DNA of 64,000 nt, from the NCBI GenBank assembly GCA_964556225.1, contig CAZKVJ010000001.1:255774-319773 (forward strand), given 5' to 3'. Source of the DNA: CAZKVJ01 sp964556225. Its GTDB lineage: Bacteria; Actinomycetota; Acidimicrobiia; Acidimicrobiales; Ilumatobacteraceae. Below the pieces are notes generated by a model. The model was not told the origin of the DNA, did no database searches, and saw nothing but the letters and a program-made list of their open reading frames with translations. The translations under genes were made by a program, and so were the position numbers. Shown here piece by piece: positions 44,213 through 53,625 of this stretch. The first letter of the stretch is position 1. Each line of letters begins with the position of its first letter.

Positions 44213-46572
44213 GCGGCGCGCTCGACGGGCTGCGCGTCACCGAGATCGCCAGCCACGTGTCGGGCCCGTTCTGCGCCCGGCTGCTCGCCGACCTCGGGGC
44301 CGACGTCGTGAAGGTGGAGCCGCCGGACGGCGACCCGTCGCGCCAGGCAGGACCGTTCCCGGGCGACGCTCCTGACCCTGAGCAGAGCGGGCTGTTCCAC
44401 TTCCTCAACGCCGGCAAGCGCAGCGTCGTCGCCGACCTCGACGACCCGGCGGGTGTGGAGTGGCTCCACGAGCTGCTCGCTGGATCCGACATCCTCGTCG
44501 AGAACCTCGCACCGACGGCTCGGGAACGAGCCGGGCTCGGCTTCGCCGCGCTCGCCGGCCGACATCCCCACCTGATCGCCGTGTCCCTGTCGCCGTACGG
44601 TCGCTCGGGCCCCTGGGAGGATCGCCCCGGCTGCGACCTCACCGCACAGGCGGCGAGCTCGCTGCCCCTCGGGCTCGGCTCCGAGGACCGGTCGCCGTTG
44701 CGCATCCCCTTCGACCAGGGCGACTACCAGGCGGCATTCCATGGGGCAGCCGCAGCGCTGTGCGCGCTGCGCGAGCGTCGCCGGTCCGGGCTGGGCCAAG
44801 GGATCGACATCTCCACCGCGCAGGTCATGGCCTACCTCGTGGGCGGCATGCACAACGTCACGGTCAAGAACGGCAACCGCTGGGCGCGTCGTGGCACGCT
44901 GCTCGGCGGCGCGCCGTACCCGACCGGCTTCTTCACCTGTGCCGACGGCTTCGTGTGCATCGCATCGCAGACGCCGGCCCAGTGGGAAGCCTTCCTCGGC
45001 CTGATGGACAACCCCAAGTGGGCCAAGGACGAGGCGCGCAATGCCATCTACCTGGGGCTCGTCGACGCCAAGCCAGCGCACCGCCACTTCCAGGAGTGGC
45101 TCATGGGCTACACCCGTGCCGAGCTGCTCGAGATGGCCGCGGCCGAGGGCATCGTGATGGGGGTTGCGCAGACCGTCGACGAGGTGCTCGCGAGCGAGCA
45201 GTTCGCCTACCGCGGCCTGTGGGCCGGCATCGAGATGACCGGCGGCGAGCAGCGGATCCCGAAGCCGGGATACCTGATGACTCGCTCCCCCACCCAGGTG
45301 GCCGGTCCCGGCCCCACCCTCGGCTCCACCTCACCCGACGACGTGGTGGCCGAGCCCGTCTCGCTGCGCGTCCACGAGCGCTCCCGACGAGCCCTCGACG
45401 GGATCCGCGTGCTCGACTTCGGGTGGAACTGGGCCGGTCCGATGGCCGGCCAGCTCCTGGCCGACATGGGCGCCGAGGTCATCCGGGTCGAGACCTCCAA
45501 GCGCCAGGACCTGATGCGGTTCTTGAGCTACACGTCCCCGTTCTTCTGCCACAACAACCGCTCCAAGATGTCCACGACGATCAACGTGGCCACGCCCGAA
45601 GGCTCGCGGCTGGTGCTCGAGCTCGCCAAGACCGCTGACATCGTCATGGACAACTACGCCGCAGGGAAGATGGCCAAGAACGGGCTCGGCGCGGGCGCCC
45701 TGCGCGAGGCGAACCCTCGTCTGGTCGTGGTGTCGATGAGCATGGCCGGTCAGGAAGGCCCGCTGCGCGGCATGCGCGGGTTCGCCTCCATCGCCACCGG
45801 CTACTCGGGCCTCGAGCTCATGGTCGGCTACCCGGAGGAGGGCGTGAGCACCGGCCTGCTCCCGTTCGGACTGGGGGACGTGACGATGTCGGTGCAGGCC
45901 GTGATCGGCGCACTGGCGGCGCTCGAGGTCCGCGACCGCACCGGTGCCGGCCAGTTCGTCGACGTCAGCCAGATCGACTGCTCGGTGGCGTCGATGGGCG
46001 AGCCGCTGCTCGACTACCAGCTCACCGGCCGCGTCGCCGGCGCTCAGGGCAACCTGCACTCCTGGTACTGCCCGCACGGGCTCTATCGCACGGCCGGCGA
46101 CGACCGATGGCTCGCCCTGGCCGTTCGCGACGAGCAGGAGTGGACCGCACTCGCATCGTTGGTCGGCCCGCCCGAGTGGGCCAGCGACGCCACCCTCGCC
46201 ACGCCGGCCGGCCGGCAGGCTCGGCGCGCCGAGATCGACGCGCGTTTGGCCGCGTGGGCGAGCGCCATGGATCGGGACGACGCGGTCGACCAGCTCGTGG
46301 CGGCCGGCGTCCCCGCAGCACCCCTGCTCGAGCTCGAGGAGCGCAACCAGCACCCGCACTGGATCGCTCGCGGTCTCACCCTGTCGCACGACTACGAGGG
46401 CTTCGATCCGTGCACCATCTATGCGACGCCGTGGCACCTCACGGCGACGCCGCCCGAGCTCGTGCGCCCGACGCCCGCGCTGGGCGAGCACAACGACTAC
46501 GTGTTCGGGGAGCTGCTGGGACTGGACCGCGCAGAGATCGCGCGACTGCAGGAGGCCGGCGTCCTTGTCTGA
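44209..46572 (+). CDS. Tandem-domain CaiB/BaiF (class III) CoA transferase
   Basis: 787 residues: two complete CaiB domains fused (residues about 1-385 and 395-780). Domain 1 begins LDGLRVTEIASHVSGPFCAR with DLGADVVKVEPPDGDPSR; domain 2 begins ALDGIRVLDFGWNWAGPMAG with DMGAEVIRVETS. Class III enzymes move CoA between acids without ATP, as in carnitine, bile-acid and formyl-CoA metabolism. Double-length forms occur in steroid and aromatic pathways. ATG overlaps the MaoC stop; its own 3' end overlaps the next synthetase by 8 bp. Confidence 0.85.
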   Translation: MSGALDGLRVTEIASHVSGPFCARLLADLGADVVKVEPPDGDPSRQAGPFPGDAPDPEQSGLFHFLNAGKRSVVADLDDPAGVEWLHELLAGSDILVENLAPTARERAGLGFAALAGRHPHLIAVSLSPYGRSGPWEDRPGCDLTAQAASSLPLGLGSEDRSPLRIPFDQGDYQAAFHGAAAALCALRERRRSGLGQGIDISTAQVMAYLVGGMHNVTVKNGNRWARRGTLLGGAPYPTGFFTCADGFVCIASQTPAQWEAFLGLMDNPKWAKDEARNAIYLGLVDAKPAHRHFQEWLMGYTRAELLEMAAAEGIVMGVAQTVDEVLASEQFAYRGLWAGIEMTGGEQRIPKPGYLMTRSPTQVAGPGPTLGSTSPDDVVAEPVSLRVHERSRRALDGIRVLDFGWNWAGPMAGQLLADMGAEVIRVETSKRQDLMRFLSYTSPFFCHNNRSKMSTTINVATPEGSRLVLELAKTADIVMDNYAAGKMAKNGLGAGALREANPRLVVVSMSMAGQEGPLRGMRGFASIATGYSGLELMVGYPEEGVSTGLLPFGLGDVTMSVQAVIGALAALEVRDRTGAGQFVDVSQIDCSVASMGEPLLDYQLTGRVAGAQGNLHSWYCPHGLYRTAGDDRWLALAVRDEQEWTALASLVGPPEWASDATLATPAGRQARRAEIDARLAAWASAMDRDDAVDQLVAAGVPAAPLLELEERNQHPHWIARGLTLSHDYEGFDPCTIYATPWHLTATPPELVRPTPALGEHNDYVFGELLGLDRAEIARLQEAGVLV

Positions 46573-48238
46573 GCCGTCCGAAGGTGGTCGCTCATCCGGT
46601 TCGGACCTCCCGACCACGATCCCGGCGCTGCTCGCCCGCAGCGTCGCCGACTTCGCTGACCGCACGGCGCTCGTCACCCACGACGATCGCTGGTCGTATC
46701 GTGAGCTGGCAGGAGCCGCGGACCGGTGTGCACGAGCGCTCGTGGCCGCTGGCGTCACCAAAGGCAGCCGGGTCGGTCTGCTCATGGAGAACGACCCCGA
46801 CTGGGTCGCGCTCGCGCTCGGTGCGGTCAGCATCGGCGCGCTGCTCGTGCCGATCAGCACCTTCGCTCACCGCGACGACCTCGAGTACCACCTGCGATAC
46901 GCCGACGTCGAGCACCTCGTCATGTCGGCGCGGTTCCTCGGCAACGACTACCTGCAGCTGCTGCGCGAGATCGTCCCGGGGCTCGATCGCGCTGCGCCGG
47001 GACCGCTCTTCCTCGACGAGCTGCCCGCACTGCGACGAGTCGTCGTGCGTGGCGGCGACGCGCTCCCGGCGGCGTGCAGATCGTGGACGGCGTTCCTCGA
47101 TCTCGCCGGCGCCGTGCCGGCTGGCATCACGCCGGCGCTGGCGAGCGCGGTGCACGCCGAGGACGACTGCTACCTGCTCACGACCTCGGGCACCACCGCT
47201 CGACCGAAGGGTGTGCTGCTCTCGCATGCGGCCGTCGCCGGCAACGGTCACCTGATCGGCGACTACCAAGGCCTGGTCCCCGAGGACGTCGTGTGGTTCT
47301 ACTTCCCGCTGTTCTTCTCCGCTGGATGCATCAACGTCCTGCTCGGCACGCTCTCCCACGGGGCGGCGCTGATCATTCAGCCGACCCTCGAGGCCGGGCG
47401 CGCCCTCGAGCTGATCGAGCGCGAGCAGGCCACCACGTGGCACATCTGGCCGCACCAGCTGCAGCAGCTGCTGCGGCATCCGGACTGGACGGGGCGCGAC
47501 CACAGCCGCCTGCACAAGGGCACTGCCCCGTACGACGTGCTCTGTGCCCAGCCACCGGCCGACGGCCTCGGCGGCGTGAACATGTACGGCATGACCGAGA
47601 CGGCGACCGCGTTCTCCTGCACGCGAGCGTCGGACCCCCTCGACGTGCGCCTGCACAGCCAGGGGCACCTGCTGCCGGGCAACGAGCTGCGCGTGGTGGA
47701 CCCGGAGACCGGCGAACCAGCCGCCACCGGCGTCACCGGTGAGCTGTGGGTGAAGGGCCCACGACTCATGCGCCGCTACTACAAGGTCGACCCGGCCCAG
47801 ACCTTCACCGTCGACGGCTTCTTCCGCACGGGCGACCTCGGGCATCTCGACGCCGACGGGCGCGTCCACTTCGAGCAGCGCCTCAAGGACGTCATCAAGA
47901 CAGGGGGGATCAACGTCAGCCCCGCCGATGTCGAGTCGGTGCTGGGTCGAGCTCCCGGTGTGGGCACCGTGTACGTGTTCCCGCTCCCCGGTGGCGACCG
48001 CGGCGAGGTCGTGGGCGCCTCGGTCGTCCCGGCCGCCGGCACCACCTTCGATCCAGCGGCGTTCGAGGCGTTCTGTCACTCCGAGCTCGCCGGCTACAAG
48101 CGCCCGCAGGCGGTGCTGGTGCTCGCGGAGGCCGACGTCCCCATGACCGGGAGCGGCAAGGTTCGCAAGCAGGAGCTGCGCGACCGGCTCGTCGCCGCGC
48201 TCGAGGCCGGCCTCGGACCGATCGTGCGGACATCCTGA
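46565..48238 (+). CDS. Acyl-CoA synthetase (AMP-forming), class I, 2
   Basis: 557 residues from TTG 46565 (GGAGG 9 bases upstream); the larger open frame lies inside the CoA transferase and is not native. ANL motifs: TTSGTTARPKGVLLSH, YGMTETATAF, FFRTGDLGHLDADGRVHFEQ, LKDVIKTGGINVSP and the lysine in MTGSGKVRK. It activates a free acid to CoA. Its sequence differs enough from gene 34066 that it probably takes a different intermediate. Confidence 0.87.
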   Translation: MSEPSEGGRSSGSDLPTTIPALLARSVADFADRTALVTHDDRWSYRELAGAADRCARALVAAGVTKGSRVGLLMENDPDWVALALGAVSIGALLVPISTFAHRDDLEYHLRYADVEHLVMSARFLGNDYLQLLREIVPGLDRAAPGPLFLDELPALRRVVVRGGDALPAACRSWTAFLDLAGAVPAGITPALASAVHAEDDCYLLTTSGTTARPKGVLLSHAAVAGNGHLIGDYQGLVPEDVVWFYFPLFFSAGCINVLLGTLSHGAALIIQPTLEAGRALELIEREQATTWHIWPHQLQQLLRHPDWTGRDHSRLHKGTAPYDVLCAQPPADGLGGVNMYGMTETATAFSCTRASDPLDVRLHSQGHLLPGNELRVVDPETGEPAATGVTGELWVKGPRLMRRYYKVDPAQTFTVDGFFRTGDLGHLDADGRVHFEQRLKDVIKTGGINVSPADVESVLGRAPGVGTVYVFPLPGGDRGEVVGASVVPAAGTTFDPAAFEAFCHSELAGYKRPQAVLVLAEADVPMTGSGKVRKQELRDRLVAALEAGLGPIVRTS

Positions 48239-48248
48239 GGGAGGCACT

Positions 48249-49040
48249 GTGGACAGGCTGGCAGGCAAGGTCGCCGTCGTCACGGGCGGTTCGAGCGGAC
48301 TCGGGGCGGCGATCGCTCGCCGCTTCGTCGCCGACGGTGCTCGGGTGGTCATCGGCGACATCGCCGACGGCGCGGGTCAGGAGCTCGCGGCCCAGCTGGG
48401 TGCCGACGCGTGCTATCGACACTGCGACGTCACCCGGGTCGACGACGTGGAGGCCTTGGTGCACACCGCGCCGCAGCAGTGGGGTCGCCTCGACGTGATG
48501 GTGAACAACGCCGGAGCGATCGGCGCGCGCGGCTCCATCCTGGACATCACCCCCGAGGACTGGGACGCCACGATGGCGCTGCTGCTGCGCAGCGTCTTCC
48601 TGGGCATGCGGGCCGCCGGGCGGGTCCTCGTCGACCAGGGCGAGGGTGGTGTCATCCTCAGCACGGCGAGCATCGCTGCGCACACGCCCGGCAGCGGACC
48701 GCACGTCTACGGCACGGCCAAGGCAGCGGTGGTGCACCTCACCCAGCGCGTCTCGCTCGAGCTGGGCGAGCACCGCATCCGCGTCAACGCCATCTGCCCC
48801 GGCGGCATCGTCACCCCGCTCGTGCTCGGCGCCCTCGGTCTCGGCGCCGAGCACGCCGCGATGATGCAGGAAGCCACGGCCGCCATGCGGCCGTACCCGC
48901 GTCCCGGCCACCCCGACGACGTCGCCGCGGTCGCCGCCTGGCTGGCGAGCGCGGACGGAGAGTTCGTCACCGGCCAGGCCATCACCGTCGACGGCGGTGA
49001 GAGCGTGGGGCAGCGCTGGTCCGACCAGGTGGTCAAGTAG
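48249..49040 (+). CDS. Short-chain dehydrogenase/reductase 3
   Basis: 263 residues, GTG start with GAGGGAGGCACT upstream. TGGSSGLG, the NAG motif in NNAGAIGARG, the catalytic Ser in LSTASIAAH, YGTAK and the C-terminal TGQAITVDGGESVGQ. Classical SDR, likely a hydroxyacyl-CoA or alcohol dehydrogenase. It is the last gene of the rightward operon and converges on the next gene with 19 bp between stops. Confidence 0.87.
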   Translation: MDRLAGKVAVVTGGSSGLGAAIARRFVADGARVVIGDIADGAGQELAAQLGADACYRHCDVTRVDDVEALVHTAPQQWGRLDVMVNNAGAIGARGSILDITPEDWDATMALLLRSVFLGMRAAGRVLVDQGEGGVILSTASIAAHTPGSGPHVYGTAKAAVVHLTQRVSLELGEHRIRVNAICPGGIVTPLVLGALGLGAEHAAMMQEATAAMRPYPRPGHPDDVAAVAAWLASADGEFVTGQAITVDGGESVGQRWSDQVVK

Positions 49041-49059
49041 GGCGACGTCGAGGGCCCCC

Positions 49060-49461
49060 TCAGCCCATCGACAGGGCGTCGAGCTGGTGGTGCGAGATCC
49101 GCCACCCGTCGGAGGTGCGCACCAGCTCTTCGCGGTACACGCCGATGACGGTGAAGGTACCAGCGTCGGTCACGTGGGTGGCGATGAGGTTCGCTCGCAG
49201 CGTCGCCTGCTCGCCGTTCAGTACCACCTCCTCGTTCGAGATGTGGTGCTGTGTGGCCGGATAGTTGGCCAGTGCCATCTGAACCGCCCCGAGGATCGCC
49301 GGGTACCCGGCGAGCGGGGGGCCACCGGCGAGCACTGCGACGGCATCGGGCACGAAGCACGTCGCGAGCCGATCCCAGTCCTTGTCGTCGAGGCAGCTGC
49401 CGTAGCGCACCAGCACATCGGCGACGGCGAGCCGGTCCGCGATCTCCTCCACGGCGCCCAT
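49060..49461 (-). CDS. SnoaL/NTF2-like protein 1
   Basis: 133 residues of the cone-shaped NTF2-like fold: VEEIADRLAVADVLVRYGSC, YGSCLDDKDWDRLATCFVPD and GWRISHHQLDAL. Members include hydratases, isomerases (ketosteroid isomerase-like) and polyketide cyclases; function here is unknown. ATG 49461 overlaps the SDR stop (TGATG), so it is the distal gene of the leftward operon beginning at 51238. Confidence 0.75.
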   Translation of the reverse strand: MGAVEEIADRLAVADVLVRYGSCLDDKDWDRLATCFVPDAVAVLAGGPPLAGYPAILGAVQMALANYPATQHHISNEEVVLNGEQATLRANLIATHVTDAGTFTVIGVYREELVRTSDGWRISHHQLDALSMG

Positions 49462-50213
49462 CACCGGACCGCCATCGCGCCACCGTCGATGGCGATGCTC
49501 TCACCGGTGACGTACCCGGCCTCACGGCTGCAGAGGAACAGCACAACGCCGACCACGTCCTCGACGGTGCCCACCCGCCCGAGCACCGCCTTGTCCGCCC
49601 AGGCCTGCTTGAACTCGGGCATCATCGCCGCCACCGGCTCGGTCATCGGTGACTCGATGTAGCCGGGGTGCACGGCGTTGACCCTGATCGTCGGGGCCGC
49701 CTCGGCGGCCAGGGCGCGAGTGAGCCCGACGAGCGCCGTCTTGGCGGTGCTGTAGGCCGGCAGCATGGCGTTGCCGATGAGCCCCTCGATGCTCGAGGTG
49801 ATCACGATCGATCCGCCGCCGGATCGGCGCAGCAGCGCCAGCGCAGCCTTGGCCGTGCGGAACACACCGACGAGGTTCACATCGACGATGGCGCAGAAGT
49901 CCTCCTCGGTCGTGAACTCGATCCCCCCGGCACCCACCACCCCCGCGTTCGCGAAGACGTGGTCGAGGCGACCCCACTCCTGGTCGATCCGCGCCGCCGC
50001 GGCGGCACAGTCGGACAGCGAGCGCACATCACAGGGCACCGCGATCGCCGTCCCACCCTCGGCCACGATCTCGGCTGCGGCTTCGTCACATCCCGCTGCG
50101 TTCAGGTCGCTCACCGCCACCCGTGCGCCCTCGGCAGCGAAGCGCCGGGCCGTCGCCCGGCCGATTCCCGAGGCCCCTCCCGTCACCCACGCGACGGCAC
50201 CTTCGAAGCGCAT
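49461..50213 (-). CDS. Short-chain dehydrogenase/reductase 4 (paralogue of SDR 1)
   Basis: 250 residues. Cofactor site TGGASGIG, NAGVVGAGG, Ser in ITSSIEGLIG, YSTAK and DGGAMAVR at the C-terminus. High resemblance to the SDR at 30180 over the whole length indicates duplication within the island. ATG 50213 is preferred over GTG 50225 because it overlaps the preceding stop by one base, like other junctions here. Confidence 0.87.
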   Translation of the reverse strand: MRFEGAVAWVTGGASGIGRATARRFAAEGARVAVSDLNAAGCDEAAAEIVAEGGTAIAVPCDVRSLSDCAAAAARIDQEWGRLDHVFANAGVVGAGGIEFTTEEDFCAIVDVNLVGVFRTAKAALALLRRSGGGSIVITSSIEGLIGNAMLPAYSTAKTALVGLTRALAAEAAPTIRVNAVHPGYIESPMTEPVAAMMPEFKQAWADKAVLGRVGTVEDVVGVVLFLCSREAGYVTGESIAIDGGAMAVR

Positions 50214-51238
50214 CAGACGAGCCACTGTGGAAGGGGTGGGAACACGCTGTACTCGGCCACGCCGGTGCCGGTCTGACCGGTCTCCTCGACGAGCCAGTCC
50301 ACGAACGGCTCGTAGCAGTCCATGCGGTTCTCCAGCTCGTTCTCACCTCGGAGCCACAGCTTGATCTGGCCGTGCTTCTTGGTCGAGCGCACGTGGATGA
50401 CATCACCGTCCGGCAGCGTGATCTCGTAGCGGAACGTTCGGGCGTCACGAACACCGTCCGGCTCGGTGTCGAGGATCTCGGCGGCGGCGTTCAAGATCGG
50501 CCGGCTCCCGTCCTTGGTGGACTCGAAGCCGCCGAGGCTGGCCCTCTCGTTGGGTTGCCCCATCTTGGCCTGGAAGAAGAACCCGAAGACGTTGATGTGG
50601 CGGTCGGGCAGCTGGATCGACGGCCAGAAGTGGCCGAGCATGTGGCCCCCACCGAAGTCCCAGTCCGGCTCCTGCGCGAAGCGGTCGGACCAGGTGTGGT
50701 CGCGATGGGACCAGCAGTCGATGGTCCGCCGCTCCCCCTTCGCCGGTCCGGCCCGCAGCTCGAAGGTTCCCCTGCAGTCCATGGCCTGCTCGTAGTGGCC
50801 GGCGTGGAACGGGAACGCGACGGCGAGCGGGTCGCCCCGGACGGAGTCGTGGTAGTCGAAGGGGGCGAACCGTCCGGTGAAGTCGAGCTCGAAGCCGTAG
50901 CGCGGACCGTCCATGGTGATGCGGATGTGCTGGAACGGATCGACGACCTCGTACGTGAGCACACCGTCGCTCCACGGCCCGGCGTCGGGCTCGGGGTCGA
51001 GCGGCGCCCGCAGGGCGTAGGACTGCTGGACGCCGTCGAGCACGAAATAGCTCTCGTGCCGGCCGAAGCCCTTGTTCGTGAGGTGCCAGTGCAGCACCCC
51101 GAACACGTTGGCGGCGGGGTCGACGACGCTCACCCAGAGCGTGTCGCCGAAGAGACCGGCCTCGGCACCGGCCGGTGGGGCGTGACGAGCCTCGTCGGCG
51201 TTCGTCAGGCCCTTCGGAAGCTCGAAGCGCTCGGTCAC
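50213..51238 (-). CDS. CrtC-like (hydroxyneurosporene-synthase/AttH fold) protein, copy 1
   Basis: 341 residues with no signal peptide. A two-domain lipocalin-like barrel is suggested by alternating beta strands, with the conserved WSHRDHTWSDRF block near residues 173-184. The same R-D-H-(S/T)-W signature occurs in the paralogue at 59694 and in carotenoid 1,2-hydratase (CrtC)-related proteins. CrtC adds water to carotenoid double bonds, but family members of this type are mostly uncharacterised. It heads the leftward operon 51238-49060, with the perfect operator at 51285-51297 47 bp upstream. GTG start. Confidence 0.65.
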   Translation of the reverse strand: MTERFELPKGLTNADEARHAPPAGAEAGLFGDTLWVSVVDPAANVFGVLHWHLTNKGFGRHESYFVLDGVQQSYALRAPLDPEPDAGPWSDGVLTYEVVDPFQHIRITMDGPRYGFELDFTGRFAPFDYHDSVRGDPLAVAFPFHAGHYEQAMDCRGTFELRAGPAKGERRTIDCWSHRDHTWSDRFAQEPDWDFGGGHMLGHFWPSIQLPDRHINVFGFFFQAKMGQPNERASLGGFESTKDGSRPILNAAAEILDTEPDGVRDARTFRYEITLPDGDVIHVRSTKKHGQIKLWLRGENELENRMDCYEPFVDWLVEETGQTGTGVAEYSVFPPLPQWLV

Positions 51239-51284
51239 ACGTCCCCCCTCACTGGCAGGTGCCTCTCTCGGCGCTGGCCGTAAC

Positions 51285-51297
51285 TTAGTCTCACTAA
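51285..51297 (-). promoter_or_regulatory. Operator copy 3, perfect (TTAGT-CTC-ACTAA)
   Basis: Perfect 13-bp inverted repeat. On the minus strand it reads TTAGTGAGACTAAGTTAC, so the right arm runs into TAAGTT, a plausible -10 hexamer, 47 bp before the GTG at 51238. It lies alone in the 98-bp gap between two same-strand genes. Confidence 0.75.
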
Positions 51298-51336
51298 TGC
51301 AAATTGTTCAAGCGGGGCTCAGGTAGCCGGCCCGGC

Positions 51337-52320
51337 TCACCCGGCCCGGAACCGACCCTCGGCCCGCAGCCAGTCGAGGGTGTCCTGGGCGATGTCGTGC
51401 AGTGAGGGCGGGTCGTAGCCGAGCTCCTCGATCGCCTTGTCCGAGCACGTGTACCAGCACTGCGTGAACGCCCTGACGAAGGAACGGGTGAACGCCGGAC
51501 GCCGCTTCGTCACGGCGGCGACCGCTTCCAGCACCGCACCGACGGCGAAGAACAGCGGGGCGGGAACCTCGTACTTCGGCGGTTTCGATCCGGCCACCTC
51601 GGCGATGACCCGGGCCAGCTCGAGCTGGGAGGCGTTCGGCCCGCCCAGCAGGTAGTTCTCACCGGTGCGGCCCCTGTCGTAGGCGAGCAGGTGGGCGCGA
51701 CCGACCTCGCGGATGTGGCAGAACGACGTCCGGGCCGGCATGACCGCCGGGAGCTGCCCAGCGGCGATCCGCTCGAAGAGGACGGTGAAGTTCTCGTCGC
51801 GCGGCCCCATGACCGCCGCCGGGTTGAGGATCACCCCATCGAGGCCACGCTGGATCCCTGCGTGCACCTCCTGTTCGGCCAGCCACTTCGTCCGGTCGTA
51901 GTTGACCTTCGACAGCAGGGCCCGCGACGGGAGCGTCTCGCGCAGCATCTCGCGCTGGGGCCCATACGCCGCTCCGCTCGAGGTGTAGATGAAGCGCCCG
52001 GCGCCGACGTTCAGGGCGGCCGTGACCACGGCCCTCGTGCCCAGCACGTTGTCGCGGTACTGGTCGTCGAACTCCGGCGGCCAGAACGTCATGTTGCCGG
52101 CCACGTGGAACACGCCGTCGATGCCCTGGGGCATCACCGCCGTGAGCCCGTCAGGATCGTGGAGGTCAGCCTCGACCCAGCTGACGTCGTAGCCGTCCAT
52201 CTTCGAGGTGCTCGACGAGGCGCGTCTCGCTGCGGTGACCGTCCACCCGGCGTCGCAGAGCTGACGGGCGACCTCCGAGCCGATGAACCCGGAGGCGCCG
52301 GTGACGAACGCGGTCGGCAT
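51337..52320 (-). CDS. NAD-dependent epimerase/3-beta-hydroxysteroid-dehydrogenase-like extended SDR
   Basis: 327 residues. Cofactor motif GASGFIG at residues 7-13, active-site YxxxK in NYDRTKW, substrate region VILNPAAVMGPRDEN and a C-terminal GYDPPSL. The group includes epimerases, dihydroflavonol reductases and 3-beta-hydroxysteroid/isomerase enzymes that act on bulky alcohols. It starts about 4 bp after the upstream SnoaL gene's stop and ends the operon starting at 55790. Confidence 0.83.
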   Translation of the reverse strand: MPTAFVTGASGFIGSEVARQLCDAGWTVTAARRASSSTSKMDGYDVSWVEADLHDPDGLTAVMPQGIDGVFHVAGNMTFWPPEFDDQYRDNVLGTRAVVTAALNVGAGRFIYTSSGAAYGPQREMLRETLPSRALLSKVNYDRTKWLAEQEVHAGIQRGLDGVILNPAAVMGPRDENFTVLFERIAAGQLPAVMPARTSFCHIREVGRAHLLAYDRGRTGENYLLGGPNASQLELARVIAEVAGSKPPKYEVPAPLFFAVGAVLEAVAAVTKRRPAFTRSFVRAFTQCWYTCSDKAIEELGYDPPSLHDIAQDTLDWLRAEGRFRAG

Positions 52321-52324
52321 CACA

Positions 52325-52813
52325 TCACTCCATGTGGGCGACGAGCTTGCGGTACAGCCTGGACGCCCGAGGGAAGGCGTCGATCATGTCGCCCCACAGG
52401 TCGAAGTAGTCGCGGTGGTCGATCACCAGGCCGTCCTCGCCGACCAGCAACCGAGTGCACCCGTCGTTCCAGAGCATCGGCAGCCGAGGGTTGACCACGA
52501 TCTCCATGCGCCACTCCACGAAGATGACCGGGCCCTCCTGCACGACGTTGTGCACGTGGACCCGCAGCTCCTTGCAGCGCTGGGCGAACCGCAGCAGCAT
52601 CTCGATGACGGCGTCCCGGCCACGAACCTCTTGGATGGCGTCACGGAACCGCACGTCCGGGTGGTAGTAGGTGCGCACGAGCGAGACGTCGACGCCCTCG
52701 CCGTTCGGCGCCTTGGCGCGAACCGAGAACATCTGACGCGCGGTCTCGGCCGTGAAGGGCGCGAGAGCTTCGGTCGTGGCGGCGGTCGTGGTCTCGCTCT
52801 GAACGGGTTCCAC
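52325..52813 (-). CDS. SnoaL/NTF2-like protein 2
   Basis: 162 residues from GTG 52813 after GAGGAGGAG. NTF2-like fold: SLVRTYYHPDVRFRDAIQEV, RGRDAVIEMLLRFAQRCKEL, VFVEWRMEI-type strands and DYFDLWGDMIDAFPRA. It resembles ketosteroid-isomerase/limonene-epoxide-hydrolase-like proteins. It sits in the operon between the cysteine protein copy 2 and the epimerase. Confidence 0.75.
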   Translation of the reverse strand: MEPVQSETTTAATTEALAPFTAETARQMFSVRAKAPNGEGVDVSLVRTYYHPDVRFRDAIQEVRGRDAVIEMLLRFAQRCKELRVHVHNVVQEGPVIFVEWRMEIVVNPRLPMLWNDGCTRLLVGEDGLVIDHRDYFDLWGDMIDAFPRASRLYRKLVAHME

Positions 52814-52830
52814 GTGGTGCTCCTCCTCTG

Positions 52831-53625
52831 TCACATCGAGAGCCGGATCGTGCACGACGTCTCCGGCAGGTGGGGGTCGAACTCCATCCGGACACCGTCG
52901 GGCGAGCTGAAGATCCGCTCGAAGACGCCCTTGCAGATCAGCAGGCAGCCCTGCTCGGGCAGCGCGCTGGGGTTCGGCAACGAGGCGGGGTCGGCGCACG
53001 TGTGCCACGCGCAGCTGGGCACCTCCATCACCGCCATGCCGGTCTGCGGATCCGTCTCGGTGATCTCAGAGTCACCGACGAGGAAGGCGGCGAACCGTCC
53101 CGGGTCGACGACCTTGGCCAGCAGCGCCCTCACGCCCCTGTCGCGCCCGCCGGCGTCGGGGTCCAGGGCGCGCTGGGCACGCGCCCTGCGAGCCGCGTTG
53201 TCGAGGACGTCGATCTCACGCTGGGAGTCCTGGCGCGCCAGGGCCGCGCCGGTGCCGACGACGATCTCCTCGTACTGCGCCTGCGGGAAGTACCGGCGCA
53301 GCTCCAGCAGGGCCCACTCGACCTCCCGCACGAAGTTGCCGTAGCGCTTGCGCCACCGCTCTCGCGGCGAGTCCCAGGACCGGATCCTCTCGCGTCGCGC
53401 TCGGATCTCGAGAAACGCGCGGTCCACGGCGTCCGGGTCGTCGGATGCCAGCCGGATCATCGGCACGAACGTGAACTGCACCATCGGGCCGCCTCGCCTG
53501 GCGATCATCCGCTTCGACATCACCATGTCGATGACCGCCTGGGGGCCCCAGTGGTACCAGATGCCCCGCTGCGGGCGATGCAGCTCGCGTGCGGGGCGCG
53601 GTGCTGGCTCGGCGTGAGCGCTCAT
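52831..53625 (-). CDS. Uncharacterised cysteine-containing protein (copy 2 of the paralogous pair)
   Basis: 264 residues. It shares with the gene at 26957 DSPRERWRKRYGNFVREVEW, a PSCAWH motif, a C-x3-C-K element (GCLLICKGVFE) and the closing LPETSCTIRLSM. Spacing of cysteines suggests a metal or thiol-dependent site; ATC-hydrolase-like is a tentative fold guess. It overlaps the molybdopterin oxidoreductase stop (ATGA), so the two are co-translated. Copy 1 is coupled to a luciferase-like enzyme, implying a recurring accessory role to redox enzymes. Confidence 0.65.
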   Translation of the reverse strand: MSAHAEPAPRPARELHRPQRGIWYHWGPQAVIDMVMSKRMIARRGGPMVQFTFVPMIRLASDDPDAVDRAFLEIRARRERIRSWDSPRERWRKRYGNFVREVEWALLELRRYFPQAQYEEIVVGTGAALARQDSQREIDVLDNAARRARAQRALDPDAGGRDRGVRALLAKVVDPGRFAAFLVGDSEITETDPQTGMAVMEVPSCAWHTCADPASLPNPSALPEQGCLLICKGVFERIFSSPDGVRMEFDPHLPETSCTIRLSM

